From the NCBI GenBank assembly GCA_027627225.1, contig CM051029.1, positions 75,742,578-75,806,577 on the forward strand: a stretch of DNA of 64,000 nt, read 5' to 3'. The notes under the pieces were generated by a model. The model saw only the letters and a list, made by a program, of their open reading frames with translations. It did no database searches and was not told the origin of the DNA. Every line of letters begins with the position of its first letter. Within the stretch, counting starts at the first letter, position 1. Below, piece after piece: positions 24,201-36,200 of the stretch. The position numbers were made by a program, and so were the translations under genes. The stretch comes from Congeria kusceri. Taxonomy: Eukaryota; Mollusca; Bivalvia; Myida; Dreissenidae.

Positions 24201-26682
24201 TACAACAGTCTGAAACATATTTGCGGGAGAAGTCTGTCCAGTTTGGAGGTTTATTAATGTCCCAGCTTAATCCAAACCAGGTATTTACTGTGACGGGGAT
24301 ATCAGAGTATGATGTGAAAATATTAAGTGATTCATCATCATGTTATATAACAGCCATCTGTGTTCTCCCTGATGGTCAGCTCCTTGTTGCAGACAGTAAT
24401 AACAAGAAAGTAAAACTGCTAAACCAGCAGTACCAGGTGATCATTCACTGCGGTGTGTCTGATTCGCCACGGGACATATGTCAGATCACACTCAGTGACT
24501 TTGTTGTGACTGTTGATAATACAGTCCAGTTTATCTCAGTCAACAATGAGCAGCTGGTGAAGGGCAGGAAGCTTCAGTTACAACATGACTGTTATGGTAT
24601 TGCCCACCAACAGAGCGACCTGTATGTCACTTCTGCTACTGCATTGTACAAGTACACACTGAGTGGGAAACTAGTCAGCAAGCTGTATGTAAATACATCA
24701 GGCGATTATACAGGTAAGAATCATGGGGGGAAATCATCCTGATATATGAAAAATGAAGTCTTTATATATATGCCAGATTAATCATGTATTTTGACTGTCA
24801 CTTCATAGCATGTATGTAAATAGACACAGTGGTTTTGAATAACACACTTTGGGACCTGGTCTTTACGGTATATTTTGTTTTTGGAAATGACTATATATAT
24901 GACTATAAAGTAGCTTTAAATTCTTTGCGGTTTAAAATTATGAAGTTATTAGTACATTGCGCGGTAACCAGATAAAGTCATAATAATAATAGAAAAAGCG
25001 TTAATGTCTAAGTGTGGTTGCGTAAAATATTGATATTCTGCCTTTTATTTAATATTGTACTGCCGGTTGTGCATTTCTGACCTAAACACTTGTTTTAAAT
25101 TCACGTCTGTATACTTATACATTATTTTCAATTTGTGATTACAGGAAGGATTTTTTTTAATGTAGAATAGAAGTATATGTTTTATTCAGTTTAATATTAA
25201 CATATACAACAATACTATATAATATGGCTTTTTACTCCCAACATTGCGGCTTCTTGAAATTGCGCGACGATGATATTGAAAACTGAACTATATGATGCTA
25301 TATCTTAAAATCAAATAAATGTAGTTTGTTCTTTCATTTCATCGTGCCACGGAAAGTTGCAATTCTGGTGCAGTGGTTATCATCTAGCCATTGAGTAATT
25401 AAACGGTAATTAAATTAAATGTATTATGAATATAACTAGGGTGTGAGGTTCAGGTACCCACAAACCGGTTTAAACCCCCAATGCTTTGCATTGACCGTTC
25501 CAAGGCGGTGACCTCAGTTATAGTCATTTTTGTTTGTGTTTTTGTGTTGTGCCGTGTTGTTATGAAAATGGGTCACTTGCCATAAATAAAGGACCTCGTG
25601 CTGATTATAAGGGTTATCTCCTTCTGTTGCAGCTGGAGTTTTTTCACTGTGTTAATATTCAGCCACTCTAATGTAGTAAAAGTATTCAGTATACTCCCAC
25701 TACATGTAGGTGGGGGAGGCTATATAGGAATCACTTTGTCCGTCGGTCTGTCTGTCGCTCTGTCCGTCCATATGTTTCGAAACTTGTCTGGATTTAACTT
25801 CCCCATTTATTGAAGGATTTCGAAATTACTTGGCACAAATATTAACCTATATGAGACGCCGTGTCGCGTGGAAAAACCAAATGACTACCTTTAAGTTCAA
25901 GGTCATATTTTAAGGTCAAAGATTATAATACAGCATTTTATTGTCAAAATATGGCTTGTCCGAACTCTTCCTTCCCCATGCACAGACAGATTTAAAATAT
26001 TCTGACACAAATGTTAATTCCACATGATCACACGTGTCACACGCATGTTCCTGGCTAAAGAGTCAATGGTCAAGGTCACAATTCAAGGTCAGAGGTAAAA
26101 TATGTGTAAATAAGTTCCGATAGTACTCCTCGTTTTGCATTTCAAGCACAGTATTCCTCTTGTGCGGATCATTTTGCCAGTCAATACATTGTTCTGTGTC
26201 AAAGCAATAGTACTGCAAAGCTCTACATGTGTGTATTAATCAGTGATATCTCTAAACACTAATGGATTTAATGCAGATCTTTTCATTAATACTATTTAAC
26301 ATTTAAAGTAATTAAATGTTTGATGTTGTTCTGCTTTGCAGTATGGAAGTGTGCTGTGGGCCCCACTGGTGACAGGTTATACATCACCAACCATGACCAG
26401 CACAAGCTCCTCACCCTCGGCAGGGATGGGTCAGTATTGTCAACATTCACTGACCATGAACTACAAGGCCCATGTGCTGTACATGTGACATCTGCTGGCC
26501 AGGTGCTGATCTGTGGATTCACATCATGCACTATCATACAGGTGGATAGTGAGGGCAGAAAGAAGCTAGCTACATATGTGGATGGAGTGTGGTGGCCATT
26601 GTCAGTCTGCTACAACAGGAACACAGCCGCAGTCATTGTGGGACAATGGAAAAACAATATCCTGGTGTTCAAAGTGGAATAG
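20962..26682 (+). CDS. TRIM-like protein (B-box, coiled coil, NHL-like propeller), frameshift in exon 1
   Basis: Three exons (20962-21267, 23710-24713, 26342-26682) join in matching phases at good GT-AG sites to give 549 residues once one base is discounted in exon 1. Residues 15-46 form a first B-box (C15, C18, C26, C31, C34, C39, C42, H46). Residues from about 69 to 105 form a B-box 2 (CEVHEDEKLDKFC...HSQLCC..C...HRQC). A charged helical stretch to about residue 240 is the coiled coil. The rest has NHL-type blades (AICVLPDGQLLVADSNNKKV; VGPTGDRLYITNHDQHKLLT). There is no RING domain in the window. The family in molluscs is large; members usually act as ubiquitin ligases or adaptors in immunity, but without RING the function is open. 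At 21166-21169 four T residues put an extra base in the frame, so the gene is either a young pseudogene, a frameshifting gene or carries a sequence error. Confidence 0.8.
21440..22640 (+). repeat. Array of about 175-bp 'aaggtcaaggtcac' monomers
   Basis: About seven monomers carry 'ggcatggaaggattttcaaa', 'aacttggcagaagt', 'agacggtgtgtcgcgcgcaa' and 'ccaaggtcaaggtcacac'. They become more diverged toward the right end. Open frames such as 21691-21969 are read-through of the monomer. Confidence 0.65.
22705..22815 (+). mobile_element. SINE 3' half, mollusc type
   Basis: It carries 'atgtgcacttagtactggta' and then 'gtgtgagtaggttaactggc', 'cgccgtgatatgactgaaat' and 'aaaacggcg'. The same blocks in the same order occur in reverse complement at 62249-62511, where a tRNA-like head is also present. 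The head is missing here. Confidence 0.6.
23710..24713 (+). CDS. TRIM-like gene, exon 2 (end of B-box 2, coiled coil, first blades)
   Basis: The acceptor is tttctttcag/acagtgc and the donor is ttatacag/gtaaga. It continues HR-QCTNVALIS directly from exon 1, which proves the exon join. A helical segment with repeated FLAEFENSS / ILAEFENGC units (two diverged copies, about 35 residues apart) precedes the propeller start. Confidence 0.8.
25330..25600 (-). repeat. Reverse copy of the 13830-14560 element, one monomer
   Basis: Read on the minus strand it has the same 5' flank, a single monomer with 'ggtcaccgccttggaacg' and the same 3' flank (ttgcaactttccgtggcacg). Only one internal monomer is present, against three at 13830-14560. 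Confidence 0.65.
25690..26110 (+). repeat. 'aaggtcaaggtcac' repeat, two monomers
   Basis: It starts with a 'gtccgtcggtctgtctgtcg' head and has two diverged monomers with 'gagacgccgtgtcgcgtgg' and 'aaggtcacaattcaaggtca'. Confidence 0.55.
26342..26682 (+). CDS. TRIM-like gene, exon 3 (C-terminal propeller blades)
   Basis: The acceptor is ctgctttgcag/tatgg. It continues T-V-WKCAVGPTGDRLYITN in frame and ends with NILVFKVE and TAG at 26680. The start at 26320 that a simple open frame would suggest lies in the intron. Confidence 0.8.
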
Positions 26683-26746
26683 CTTACGTTTTTCTGTTTA
26701 TCTGATATGTGTGTAAAAGCACGTGCTAAATTGTGCATTGTGTTAT

Positions 26747-26960
26747 TAGCTCACCTGATCACGAAGTTATCGGTGAGCTATTGGTATGGGATAACTCGCG
26801 TACGTGATCCGTATGCCATCAACAATGTGTTCACTCTCACGATAGAGACTTCACTTTTATTCATTAAAGTTTTTTTGACCAAAGTTGTACAGTTTGTATA
26901 TAGTCTGACGTCAACCAATCCATGGCCGATTACTCATGGACAATACACTATGGCAGACTA
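26747..26960 (+). repeat. Dispersed repeat with 'agctcacctgatcacgaagt' head
   Basis: This is the same head and body start as at 1738. It lies just after the TRIM-like gene and may be part of its 3' untranslated region. Confidence 0.5.
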
Positions 26961-29100
26961 ACGGTATGTCATATATAAAAACATAGTTTTCTAAATTGTT
27001 TGCGTTCGTTTTGCATGACGTTATAACCAAACATCATATTTCATTTTAGTATATCACGATCTTTTAGTGATTTTTTTTCTTGTTGAACGTATATTGATTA
27101 AAGTTACTGAATAACATGTCTGAACATCCATACCTATATTTCGGATATTTGGACGTGTTGTTTACTATTGAATAATATCCACCAGAAATTTATATATCTT
27201 TAAATACAATCTTCTATTATTTTAAATAATTAACAACAAATGATACATTTATATCTTATGTTTATACAAACCATTATCCTTATTAAAATAATATGAATTG
27301 GTCAAACAAACCATACATCAATAAATAAATAAATAAATGATTAATTTAGTGATATTAATAATTTCTGTTAACTGTTATATATTTTCAGCGTGCAGTTTCC
27401 ACTGCAAGGCATCAGTACTACAGTAAGAAGATAGTCACAACATGTGTGATACTGATCTCTTCCAACTTCACAAGACAAGAAAGTTCATAAACAGAAATTT
27501 CGCTGTCCATCTGTGTGATTACTATTGTATCTAGTGGATTTATCATGAGTTTATAAATTGTAAAATTAAAACAAAAAACTTTCTACAATAAGAATTTTGT
27601 ATGAGTAAGTTATAAAATGTGAATATTAACCGTTTGTAGCAAACGAAGCAATAATGAGGACATCTTACAAACTTTGCAACATACTCTCAGCATGTGTTGT
27701 CCTTTTGAAAGGTGAAAGTAAACTTATTATATGTTTAAAATGATAATTTAATTAATGTTATCTGTAGCTTTAGAGAACATTGAGCAATTAAATTTAAATA
27801 TGTTTAAGTATGTGGTACTGATTTGTTGATGGTGTGCATTGCCTGAGCCTATACTGCATAAAAGTATTTCAGTGAAGATTTTAATGTAGATCTTTAACTT
27901 CAGGAATATGCCAATTATTTGTATACAGTTGAATGGTTGATTTGCAAATATATATAAGTAATACTTCACATCATGTATACATTTATTGTAAAAGTAAACA
28001 TGTTCAGTCATTAAAATATATGGTATGCAATAAATTGACAATTGTATTTCACTGACGAGCATTTATTGCACTTATGTACATTAGCATTGTGTCATTATTA
28101 ACCAGAAATATATATGTAGATGTTTTTGTTTAGAAAAGACATAAGAATATATGTGTGAATTAAGTGAGTTATTATTTGTTTGATTTAAATTATAAATCAA
28201 ATAAAGGTTTAAAAACTGTAATTAAAATTTGTTAACTATATGTATGCCCAAATAATATCACTTATAAGCTGGCATAAGTATTGTACATAAAATGATTTAG
28301 TCAATTTTTCCAGTTATATCACTGTAATAACACTGTAATAACAGTGACGTGTACAGTGTTTCAGCTATAAGTTTCAAGCTATTTGCATTAATTGTATAAA
28401 TTAATTGTAATTTCCTTTCTCTGTAAGGCATGCCTACTTTTCCACCTTCTTAATCATAATACCTAAGGTAATAATGAAACATAAATAAAAGAAACACCGC
28501 TGTGCAGATGAACGTTTTATTTTATTTTATGTTTTAAAATACATAACAGTAAATATAACAGTAAATTTCGAGATCCTTTGAATTGCCGGTACAGTTGGCC
28601 AGCCATGCACAAAAATGAATCCAGCATTTTCTAAATGAATCAGCAACCTGAAAATAAATACAAAAACAAGAATTATACTATAAGTTCTACTAGTATCAAC
28701 TATTACTAACTAGATCTACATTGTTAATGTATTTCCAAATGTAATAATTCTAAAATGGTGATGCAATACACATTTACTTTTGCTGTAAAAATTACTTCAA
28801 CACTAACTTAATATACAGTAACGTGGTTGGTCTTTAGAGCAATATTAGAAATCAAATTAACTACCAATACGCTTTAACTGCTTACACTGAATTAGTCCTG
28901 AACACTTATCCGAATATCCGAAATAGACATCAAGTTAATTTGGGTGAGCTTTTTAACAAAACTACAATTTATGCTGAAATGGCAAGCATGCATATAAAAA
29001 GGCAAGACAACGGTTAAATGAAAGGCGGAACGATATTACAACGACATGTAAAGAAGTACGTAATTTTGAAGCTCGTTTAAAATTGCCTATAGAAAGCAAC
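26961..29100. other. AT-rich spacer, nothing recognised
   Basis: A block near 27390-27500 follows a good acceptor (tatattttcag) but has no long open frame, so it could be a non-coding 3' exon. An AATAAA word lies within ataaataaaagaaaca near 28482. No coding signal elsewhere. Confidence 0.35.
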
Positions 29101-29169
29101 GTACCTCAGCCATCTTGGTTTAACCGGTGTTACCATAGGATATTTGGGTGATGCCAGACCTTTACCACA

Positions 29170-30090
29170 AAGTAAGTAAAGATCGGGTACCAAAGTAAGT
29201 TTGTATATGGCCATAAAATCTTGGACGAGATTGTTATTGGGCCAGCTCGCACGCTGAACACTAGAGTAATTTCCCCTTTTACGCGAAAAAAATGCAAACA
29301 TGCCTTTTCATCATATAGACTTTATTTTCCTTCCAATCTTGCACAGTTTGTGTATAACCATTAGCTCTCATCAAAAGCAACAAATGACCTAGATCAGCAT
29401 ACAAACAACGGAGTTATTACCCCTTGTTTGTGAAAAAGGACTATTTTCAAGATAGAGACTTCAATTTTAATTTTCGCCAATCTTGCACAGTTAGTCAACG
29501 ACCATAAGAGTTATAGCCCCTTGTGTGTGAAAAAAAAAAACATCTAAATGTTAATTCGGTTGGCTTGCGCATGCGACAGAGACATAATTTTTTATTCAAT
29601 GTGGACCAAACTTGCATTGTTTGTGTATGACCATAAAATCTTAGTTGGGCTTTAATGGCCATGGGCCAGCTTGCAACCGAAACGCTGGAGTAATTGGCCC
29701 TTATTAAATGAAGACTATTTCAAAAATGCCTTTTTCATACATACAGACTTGCTGTTCATTCAATCTTTTCCAATCTTCCACAGTTAACGTATGACCATAC
29801 AATCTCAGCAGAAGCCAAAATTTGGCTAGATCGTACCACAAATAACAGAGTTATTGCACCTCCTTTTGAAAAAAAAAGCAAAAATAGACTTTATGCGGGA
29901 TAGAGACTTTATTTTTTATCCAATCTTAACTTCCACACTTTGTGATTATGCAGAAGCACAACATGGACTAGATCGGACAACAAACATCAGAGTTATAACG
30001 TCATGGTTATGCATGAAAATGCAAAAAAATAACTGTATGCAGGATAGAGACATAATGTTTCATCCAGTCTTGACAACAAGCCGGTGAGCA
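29170..30090 (+). repeat. Degenerate array, body of the 1738-type repeat
   Basis: Five to six monomers of about 150-170 bases have 'gtatgaccataaaatctta', 'ggagttattaccccttgttt' and 'ggatagagacttcaatttt' words. They are strongly diverged from each other. Confidence 0.55.
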
Positions 30091-31007
30091 TGTATGCACT
30101 GTTACCATTACATTACAATTCACATGTTTGTACTCGTGCAAGCGCTCGTGAAAAAATTAATTGTCTCCCTTTCCGGTGATGATATCACGCGTTATCTAAC
30201 AGAAAACCAACAAGTATCCCCTATACATTTGCTTATGTGGTTGAAAACTGACGAAAAACTGATATTGACAACTGCAATTATCTGTACATGTAATTTTGAT
30301 CAATTCAGAGCCTGCATTGTCATCGTCAATCATAAAATATCAAAGAAAGAGCCAAACTTGACCTTAGCACAGCCATCGCCATTTTCACTTACCAACTAGT
30401 TCTCCAAAGCTGCCTGCGAAAAATACATTGACATCTTCTGTTTTTGCTGTTGGCAGAGCGTTCATTGTCGTGATGAAAAAGGGTCAGATTTGAGAACCAT
30501 GAGCGAGAACATCGCACCTCCACTACCCAATTCGTGTATAAAATCAAACCAATTATATCACGTGTGACACGTGCTTGTGACCCATTTTCTTCTTTCTTAT
30601 TTCATTTCCATAGATCAAATTTTCAGGCGTTATACTAATACGGAAATCATATCCACATGTATGAGGACGCGAAAGAAAATGCAACAATGAGAGAACGCCT
30701 TTGAAGTTGATTGCTGTATTGTTAATCTCCGTACGAGAATGCACGAGGTTGTACATGTAATCAATTGTTAAAGTAACGGTTCAGAAGTTTCGTGTGCAAA
30801 ATGGTTGTGCACACTTATAAATACGTATAACTAATTATTGCGATTTTGCTATATCATAGTGCTAAGTGATTATTACTGTGCAAAACAAGGACATTTCGCA
30901 CAGATAGGGCACGCAGTGCTTGACTGAATATGCATAAACTCGTGCGAAACATTCCGCTAATAGCATGTAAACAGTGTTATAACTAAAAGTGTTAACCGTG
31001 GAAACAT

Positions 31008-31217
31008 GTGCGAATGACTTTTTGGATTAAAGGCTATATTGGCATGTTTTGTATTATTAACTTTATTATGTCTGCACGTGCACAAAACTGCAAACAAAAA
31101 CGTGGACTGTGCAACGCAGTGTCGCTGTTGTCTGGAAGTTCAAGCAAGCAAAGATTAGTTATGTTTTATTATAATAAACAATCTAGGACAATATGCTCGT
31201 TTACTTCGCGAAAATAA
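31008..31217 (+). CDS. Possible small secreted cysteine-containing peptide or signal-peptide exon
   Basis: The 69-residue frame starts MRMTFWIKGYIGMFCIINF and has a hydrophobic stretch followed by SARA/QNC, a plausible signal-peptide cleavage site near residue 26. The rest contains three cysteines, NCKQKRGLCNAVSLLSGS and a basic C-terminus. A diverged second copy at 10910-11008 plus 12199-12290 keeps the peptide NCKQxRGLCNAxxLLSGS, which argues that the frame was once translated. No family recognised. It could equally be a first exon of a larger secreted protein. Evidence for a gene is moderate to weak. Confidence 0.35.
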   Translation: MRMTFWIKGYIGMFCIINFIMSARAQNCKQKRGLCNAVSLLSGSSSKQRLVMFYYNKQSRTICSFTSRK

Positions 31218-31707
31218 CGTCTGGATGCTTATCAGTTTGAATGTTTCAAAATGGTAAGTCACGCTTGAATGTGTTATATATAGTTATATAAAAAATAAAA
31301 TATCAAGTACTATGTTTAGAATTTGAAATTAATTTGTTTTACACCACATTGCACGTGAAGAACATATATTACGAAGGTTTATGATGTTTCAATATTGTTA
31401 AATGAATAGGAAATACATATTTTGTTTTCCTTTTCACACAATCCTTTTCGTCTATAATAAGCAACATAGCGTTGTTTTTCCAGAATGAAAAAGCGACTTC
31501 TCCAAAAAGTTGACACATCGTTCTTTTTACAGATTATCTACCATACAAACATTTGACAAAGTGAGTCAGTCTGGTTCTACAAATATGCAATACAATATTG
31601 TACGTCTGTGATTTGTACTAGCATGACGAAACTGTTTCTATGCCACTTGAAGTTTGTGTAGTTATTGAATCTTCTGTAACAGAAATAAATAGATATGTTG
31701 TATTATA

Positions 31708-31790
31708 AAGTAACCAGATCTGGGCCTTGAACCCACGACCTCCGGAACACTAGCACGGCGCTCTACCATCTAAGCTAACCGGGAGGTTGG
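31708..31790 (-). repeat. tRNA-Thr(AGU)-like sequence, probable SINE head or tRNA pseudogene
   Basis: The minus strand has a box A-like tagcttagatggtagagcgc and a box B (gggttcaaggccc). The anticodon loop reads ctagtgt (AGU). The T-stem pairs in four of five positions, but the acceptor ends do not pair, so it is not a working tRNA. Confidence 0.5.
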
Positions 31791-32260
31791 TTCTTACCCA
31801 CGCACACTACAATTATAAGAATGAACTTGAGACATTTCTTTCATCACCTGTAAAAATATCCGTACACTGTATTGAATCTATGTATACTAAGTATAATCGA
31901 TTTCGACAGTATCATAATGCGCTCTTTGCATGTTGTATTCATCGAGGTAGATTTCGGATGCATGAGTATATTGATTGAAATCAAAATAAACTTTATACGT
32001 GATTGTAGGATGTACTTCTTATATGTGCACGATTTGGAGTTCTGATGCGTAGGAATTAAACAAAGAGTTATTTATTAGCCGATAACGAATGCTTATACGA
32101 AAATTATTTCGATTTTTACATCATTTGAAAACTATGTTTGCAATTGTAATGAGAAGTACATTTTAGTAATGGGTCATTATGTCGTATTAAGTTATAACCT
32201 ATATTATTTATTATATCGAAGCTCAGCAAATTAACACTTTTCATTCTATTCCCTGGGTGC

Positions 32261-32345
32261 TAGGTGCCTTGAGAAAGACCATTCGAGGCGGACAGCATAT
32301 CCATGAACCACTGCGACTTTTTCTGTATATGGCTTTTCGCCTTGC
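32261..32345 (-). repeat. Decayed SINE head related to 3743
   Basis: The minus strand reads gtcgcagtggttcatggata, then tgctgtccgcctcgaatgg and ctagcacccaggg. These correspond in order to blocks of the SINE at 3743-3930. Box B has been lost. Confidence 0.35.
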
Positions 32346-32952
32346 TGAGGGGCATAGAGTTTCAATAATTCAAAAACACTTAACTAAGATTGACGTCCAT
32401 TCAACAGATTCAATAAAACTGTAAGGATACTTTCAAACTTCTTGCATTGCCTTTTCTTGTTTAATTTCCAATATATTCAACGTAAAATTTGACGTACGTT
32501 TTAGTCAAATAATGGGTGTGTGCCCGAAATATGCGTGTTGTGTTATTGTAGCTGTTGTTTATAAGTGTCTTGCCAGAGAAATGTGATATGACACTCATTA
32601 AACAAAACGGACAGTATCGACGCAGTAGGAAACTATTTTAACCCATGAGTATTTATATTTCCAGTACGATTATTGAAATGCACAATACAAATGTATTACA
32701 TATATTTTGACCAAATGCAAATAGCTGTTGTCATGTCCATACACTTTAATGGAACAGCAACAGGAACAAAACAGGAAACTGCAGTGTGTAAAGTGTTTTT
32801 GTTGTTGTTGCTGTAGTTTTTAATCGGTCCGAGTTCGAACATATTCGAATAACCGACAAAGACCGATACGTGTCTACTTGCACGGTCATTTCTTGTACGT
32901 ACATGTAGCATTATACTTGGACACAAAATAAACAACACATTAAACCTATTTT

Positions 32953-34395
32953 GTGCCGATGAAGGCAACCGTGTGTCCCGTAAAGAAGTCACCCGTGTGA
33001 CCGCCGATGAAGGCAACCGTGTGTCCGTCGATAGGCGCAGCCGTGTGACCACCGATGAAGGCAACCGTGTGTTCCCTGATGAGCGCCGTGTGGCCGACGT
33101 TGAAGGTAACCGTGTGTTTGCCGATTAGGGCAATAGTGTGACCGCCGACGAAGGCAAACGCGTGTTCGCCACTGAAGAGAGCCGTGTGACCGGCGTTGAA
33201 GGTAACCGTGAAGGTAAGTTCCCGACGAAGGCGACCGCGTTTTCCCCAACAAAGAGAGCCTTGTGTTCCTCTATGAGCGCAACCGTGTGTCCGACGTTCA
33301 AGGTAACCATGGGGGTAATACTGTGACCGCCGGCGAAGGCAACCGCGTGTTCGCCGATCAAGACAACCGCGTGTCCGCCTTTGAGGGTATCCGTGTGTCC
33401 GCCGATGAGGGTAACAGTGTGTCCGCCGATAAAGTCCACCGCTTGTCCGCCGATGAAGGCAACCGCGTGTCCGCCTAGAAAGTCCACCGCAGTTCCTCCG
33501 ATGAAAGCATTTTATGTCTGCCGATGAAGGCAACCTCGTGATTGCCTATAAGGGCAACCGCCATTGAGGGCACGATTGTTCAATGATGATGGTAACAGTG
33601 TGTCCGCCTATGAGGGTAACAGTGATTCTGTCGTTTAGGGAAACCGAATGTCCGCCTGTGACCGCCGAATGAAGGCAACCGTGTGTCTGCCGATGAAAGC
33701 AGCCATGTGTCTGTCGATGAAGGCAACAGTGTGTATGCCGATGAAGGCAACCGTGTGTATGCCGATGAAGGCAACAGTGTGTCTGCCGATGAAGGCAAAC
33801 AATTGTTCGCCGATGAAGGCAAAAGTATATCCGCCGATGAAGGTAAACATTTGTCCGCCGATGAAGGCAGCCGTGTGTCCGTCGATAGGTACAGCCGTGT
33901 GACCGCCGATGAAGGCAACCGTTTTTCCTCGATGAGCGCAACGTGTGGACGACGTTGACGGTAACCGTCTGTCTGCCGATGAGGACAGCAGGAGTCCTCA
34001 CACGAAAGCAACCGCGTGTTTGACGATAAAGACAGCCGCGACACCGCTGTTGAAGGCAATCGGTGTTCGCCGATGAGCGCAACCGTGTGACCGGCGTTGA
34101 AGGTAACCGTGAAGGTAACCGTGAGGGTAATACTCTGGCCAGCAACGAAAGCAACCGCGTGTGTTCCCTATGAGGGCAAACGTGTATCCGACGTTCAAGG
34201 TAACCATGAAGGTAATACTGTGACCGCCGACGAAAGCAATCGCGTGTTCGCCGATGAGGGCAACCACGTGTCCGCCGTTGAGGTACCCGTACGCCTGTGA
34301 CCGCCGATGAAGGCAACCGTGCGTCGGTCAATGAAGGCAACCCAATGTCCGCCGATGAAGGCAACCAATTGTCCGCCGAGAGGGCAAACGTTTGT
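32953..34395. repeat. 24-bp minisatellite, about 60 units
   Basis: The unit is gccgatgaaggcaaccgtgt plus gtcc. Because 24 is divisible by three, the plus strand reads SADEGNRV repeats and the minus strand reads VAFIGGHT or CLHRRTHG repeats. Indels shift the frame several times on both strands, so I do not call the 195- and 326-codon minus-strand frames genes. Blocks at about 33180-33350 and 34085-34255 are the same variant series about 900 bases apart. Confidence 0.85.
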
Positions 34396-34813
34396 CTTCC
34401 GACAGAAACAAGAATGTAAGTTGAATTAATGACAGTCTTTCTAAATAGCAGCTTTAAAAACAGATCATGTCCATGTCCTTTGTGAAAGCTTTGTAAGAAT
34501 TCTGAATAATACAACAAAGTTAGCAAACAATGTTGAGCATATCATTTCGTTTTATTTCTTTAGGATATTCAAACATACCAAATTTTGGTCTAGGTGATTT
34601 GTATAAAATGACAAGTATGTATTTACTGACTTATGTCAGATATATTGGCATGGAATTTATATGTCCGATTAAATGAACGGGTTTCTGGTTCCATATTCAT
34701 CAAACTACTTTGTAAAGATATATAAGTTCATATCGTAAAGTGCCTAAAATATGTAACAAGTTGATAGTATAGTTACATTTAATTTGAATTAAGAAATAAT
34801 TTTCGATTTATTA

Positions 34814-34943
34814 TTGTTTATCGGCCAATAAACAACGATTTGGAATTCTGATGCGTAGAAATTAAACCACGAGGGCGTTAGCCCGAGTTTTGTAATAGCC
34901 ACGCATCAGAACGTCAAAGAATTGTTTATTGGCCGATAAACAA
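34814..34943. mobile_element. Foldback element with 22-bp perfect terminal inverted repeats
   Basis: Arms 34814-34835 and 34922-34943 (ttgtttatcggccaataaac... and complement) are exact inverted repeats. The inside continues as an imperfect palindrome (ttctgatgcgt ... acgcatcagaa). Related sequence without the full palindrome lies at about 32035-32170. Confidence 0.7.
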
Positions 34944-34959
34944 CGATAACGCGAAAATT

Positions 34960-36200
34960 ATGTTGATTTTAATATGATTTGACACACATGTTTGCAACTG
35001 TAATTGGAACTACGTTTTACTATGCTCCGCTAAGAATCTGGACTTTTTGCGTTGTTTGTGGACAGTTTATCAACGATAATTTTGATCTTTGTCTATAGAA
35101 AAATAAGCGAGTATCGTGTTGGAATTTTTATTATAAAAGGGTGATACACACTATGTTTATTTGTACGTTCAAAACTTGATTGAACTTTTCACTTGTGTTT
35201 ATCTTTAGATAGTCGTCAGAAGCTTTTGAATTCCCCACCCATCCACCCAGCTTCTCGATTTCTAACAATTCATTTACGTAAACCACGTGTTTCACGGTTT
35301 CCTCGTGCATTGTCGTCGGTCGATGCAGAATACTTAAAAATGTACATTGTGCACGAGGATTCGTGAACTTTTGACGGCCATTCATTCTATAAATAGATGT
35401 CTGATCACCGACACAGTCCTGTACCCAAAGTCGGACGACAAACAAAATTGTGTACGCACGCGACGATTAGTAGTACAGTAGTATTAGTAGTCTCCAAGTA
35501 GTACAGTAAATATGCCTACCTCCGCGCAGAGATTTGACTGGTATCGAGCATAGCTCTAATCAAATCCCTGCCGTCATAACAAACCACGTGATGATGATCG
35601 ATTTAAATCTTCTAGATATTATTTATGGTTTTAAGTAGTTATTTTCTTTTTCTTTTTTCATTATTGACTGCAAACGATATATAAAAAGTCCAATTATTTA
35701 GAAAAGTGCACTGAGTTGCATTAAATAAGTAAAAGTTACAAATACGTAATCGTAAAATTGTGCCACAAATGTGAATGAAGTGCAAATTGTATTAGAAAAA
35801 AAACTTTAATGTTTTAATTGGAAATATGTTGACCAAATGCAATGGAGCTGTCTATATATATTCATAATTAAGTACATTGATGCACTGATTTAGATTATCA
35901 GACTCCCACACACAGAAGTCGTGGCTGCACGGTGGCGTCTCGGTCTGCTCAACAATCGAGAAACACATTCGAGAGCTTCTTCAGTTGCAGTTCAAACATC
36001 ACTATTGTTGCAGATGATTTCAAACGGTCAGAACTCAACGCGTCATTGATAAAGACCAATAAAACAAATACGAAACACATTGCATGACACTGAGCATTTT
36101 AACAGCATTAAGGCGTCTAATTTCGGAATGTACGCTGTAAATAAGAATAATTCATTCATTCATTTATAATATATTTTCAAACATTTAATTTATTACTTGC
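34960..36200. other. AT-rich spacer, nothing recognised
   Basis: I see no domain or exon chain. A block near 35925-35970 has tRNA-like words (ggtggcgtctcggtctgctc) but no valid box B. Confidence 0.35.

Larger units (their letters stand above)
24714..26341 (+). other. TRIM-like gene, intron 2
   Basis: The intron runs from gtaaga to ctgctttgcag. It contains the reverse copy of the 13830-14560 element (25330-25600) and an 'aaggtcaaggtcac' repeat (25690-26110). Confidence 0.6.

Noticed and set aside
26320..26341. ATG at 26320 as the start of a separate small gene
   Set aside because: The acceptor at 26341 and the exact phase match to exon 2 show that the block is exon 3 of the TRIM-like gene.
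27390..27500. Further TRIM exon after a good acceptor
   Set aside because: The TRIM frame has already ended at 26682 and this block has no open frame of note.
32953..34395. CRISPR-like array
   Set aside because: There are no unique spacers; units follow each other directly, and the DNA is animal.
32946..34526. Long minus-strand frames and plus-strand SADEGN repeats as a repeat protein
   Set aside because: Frame changes on both strands, no start or signal, and no non-repeat domain. Kept as a finding only.
35925..36010. tRNA-like words near 35.9 kb
   Set aside because: Box B does not fit the consensus and no stems form.
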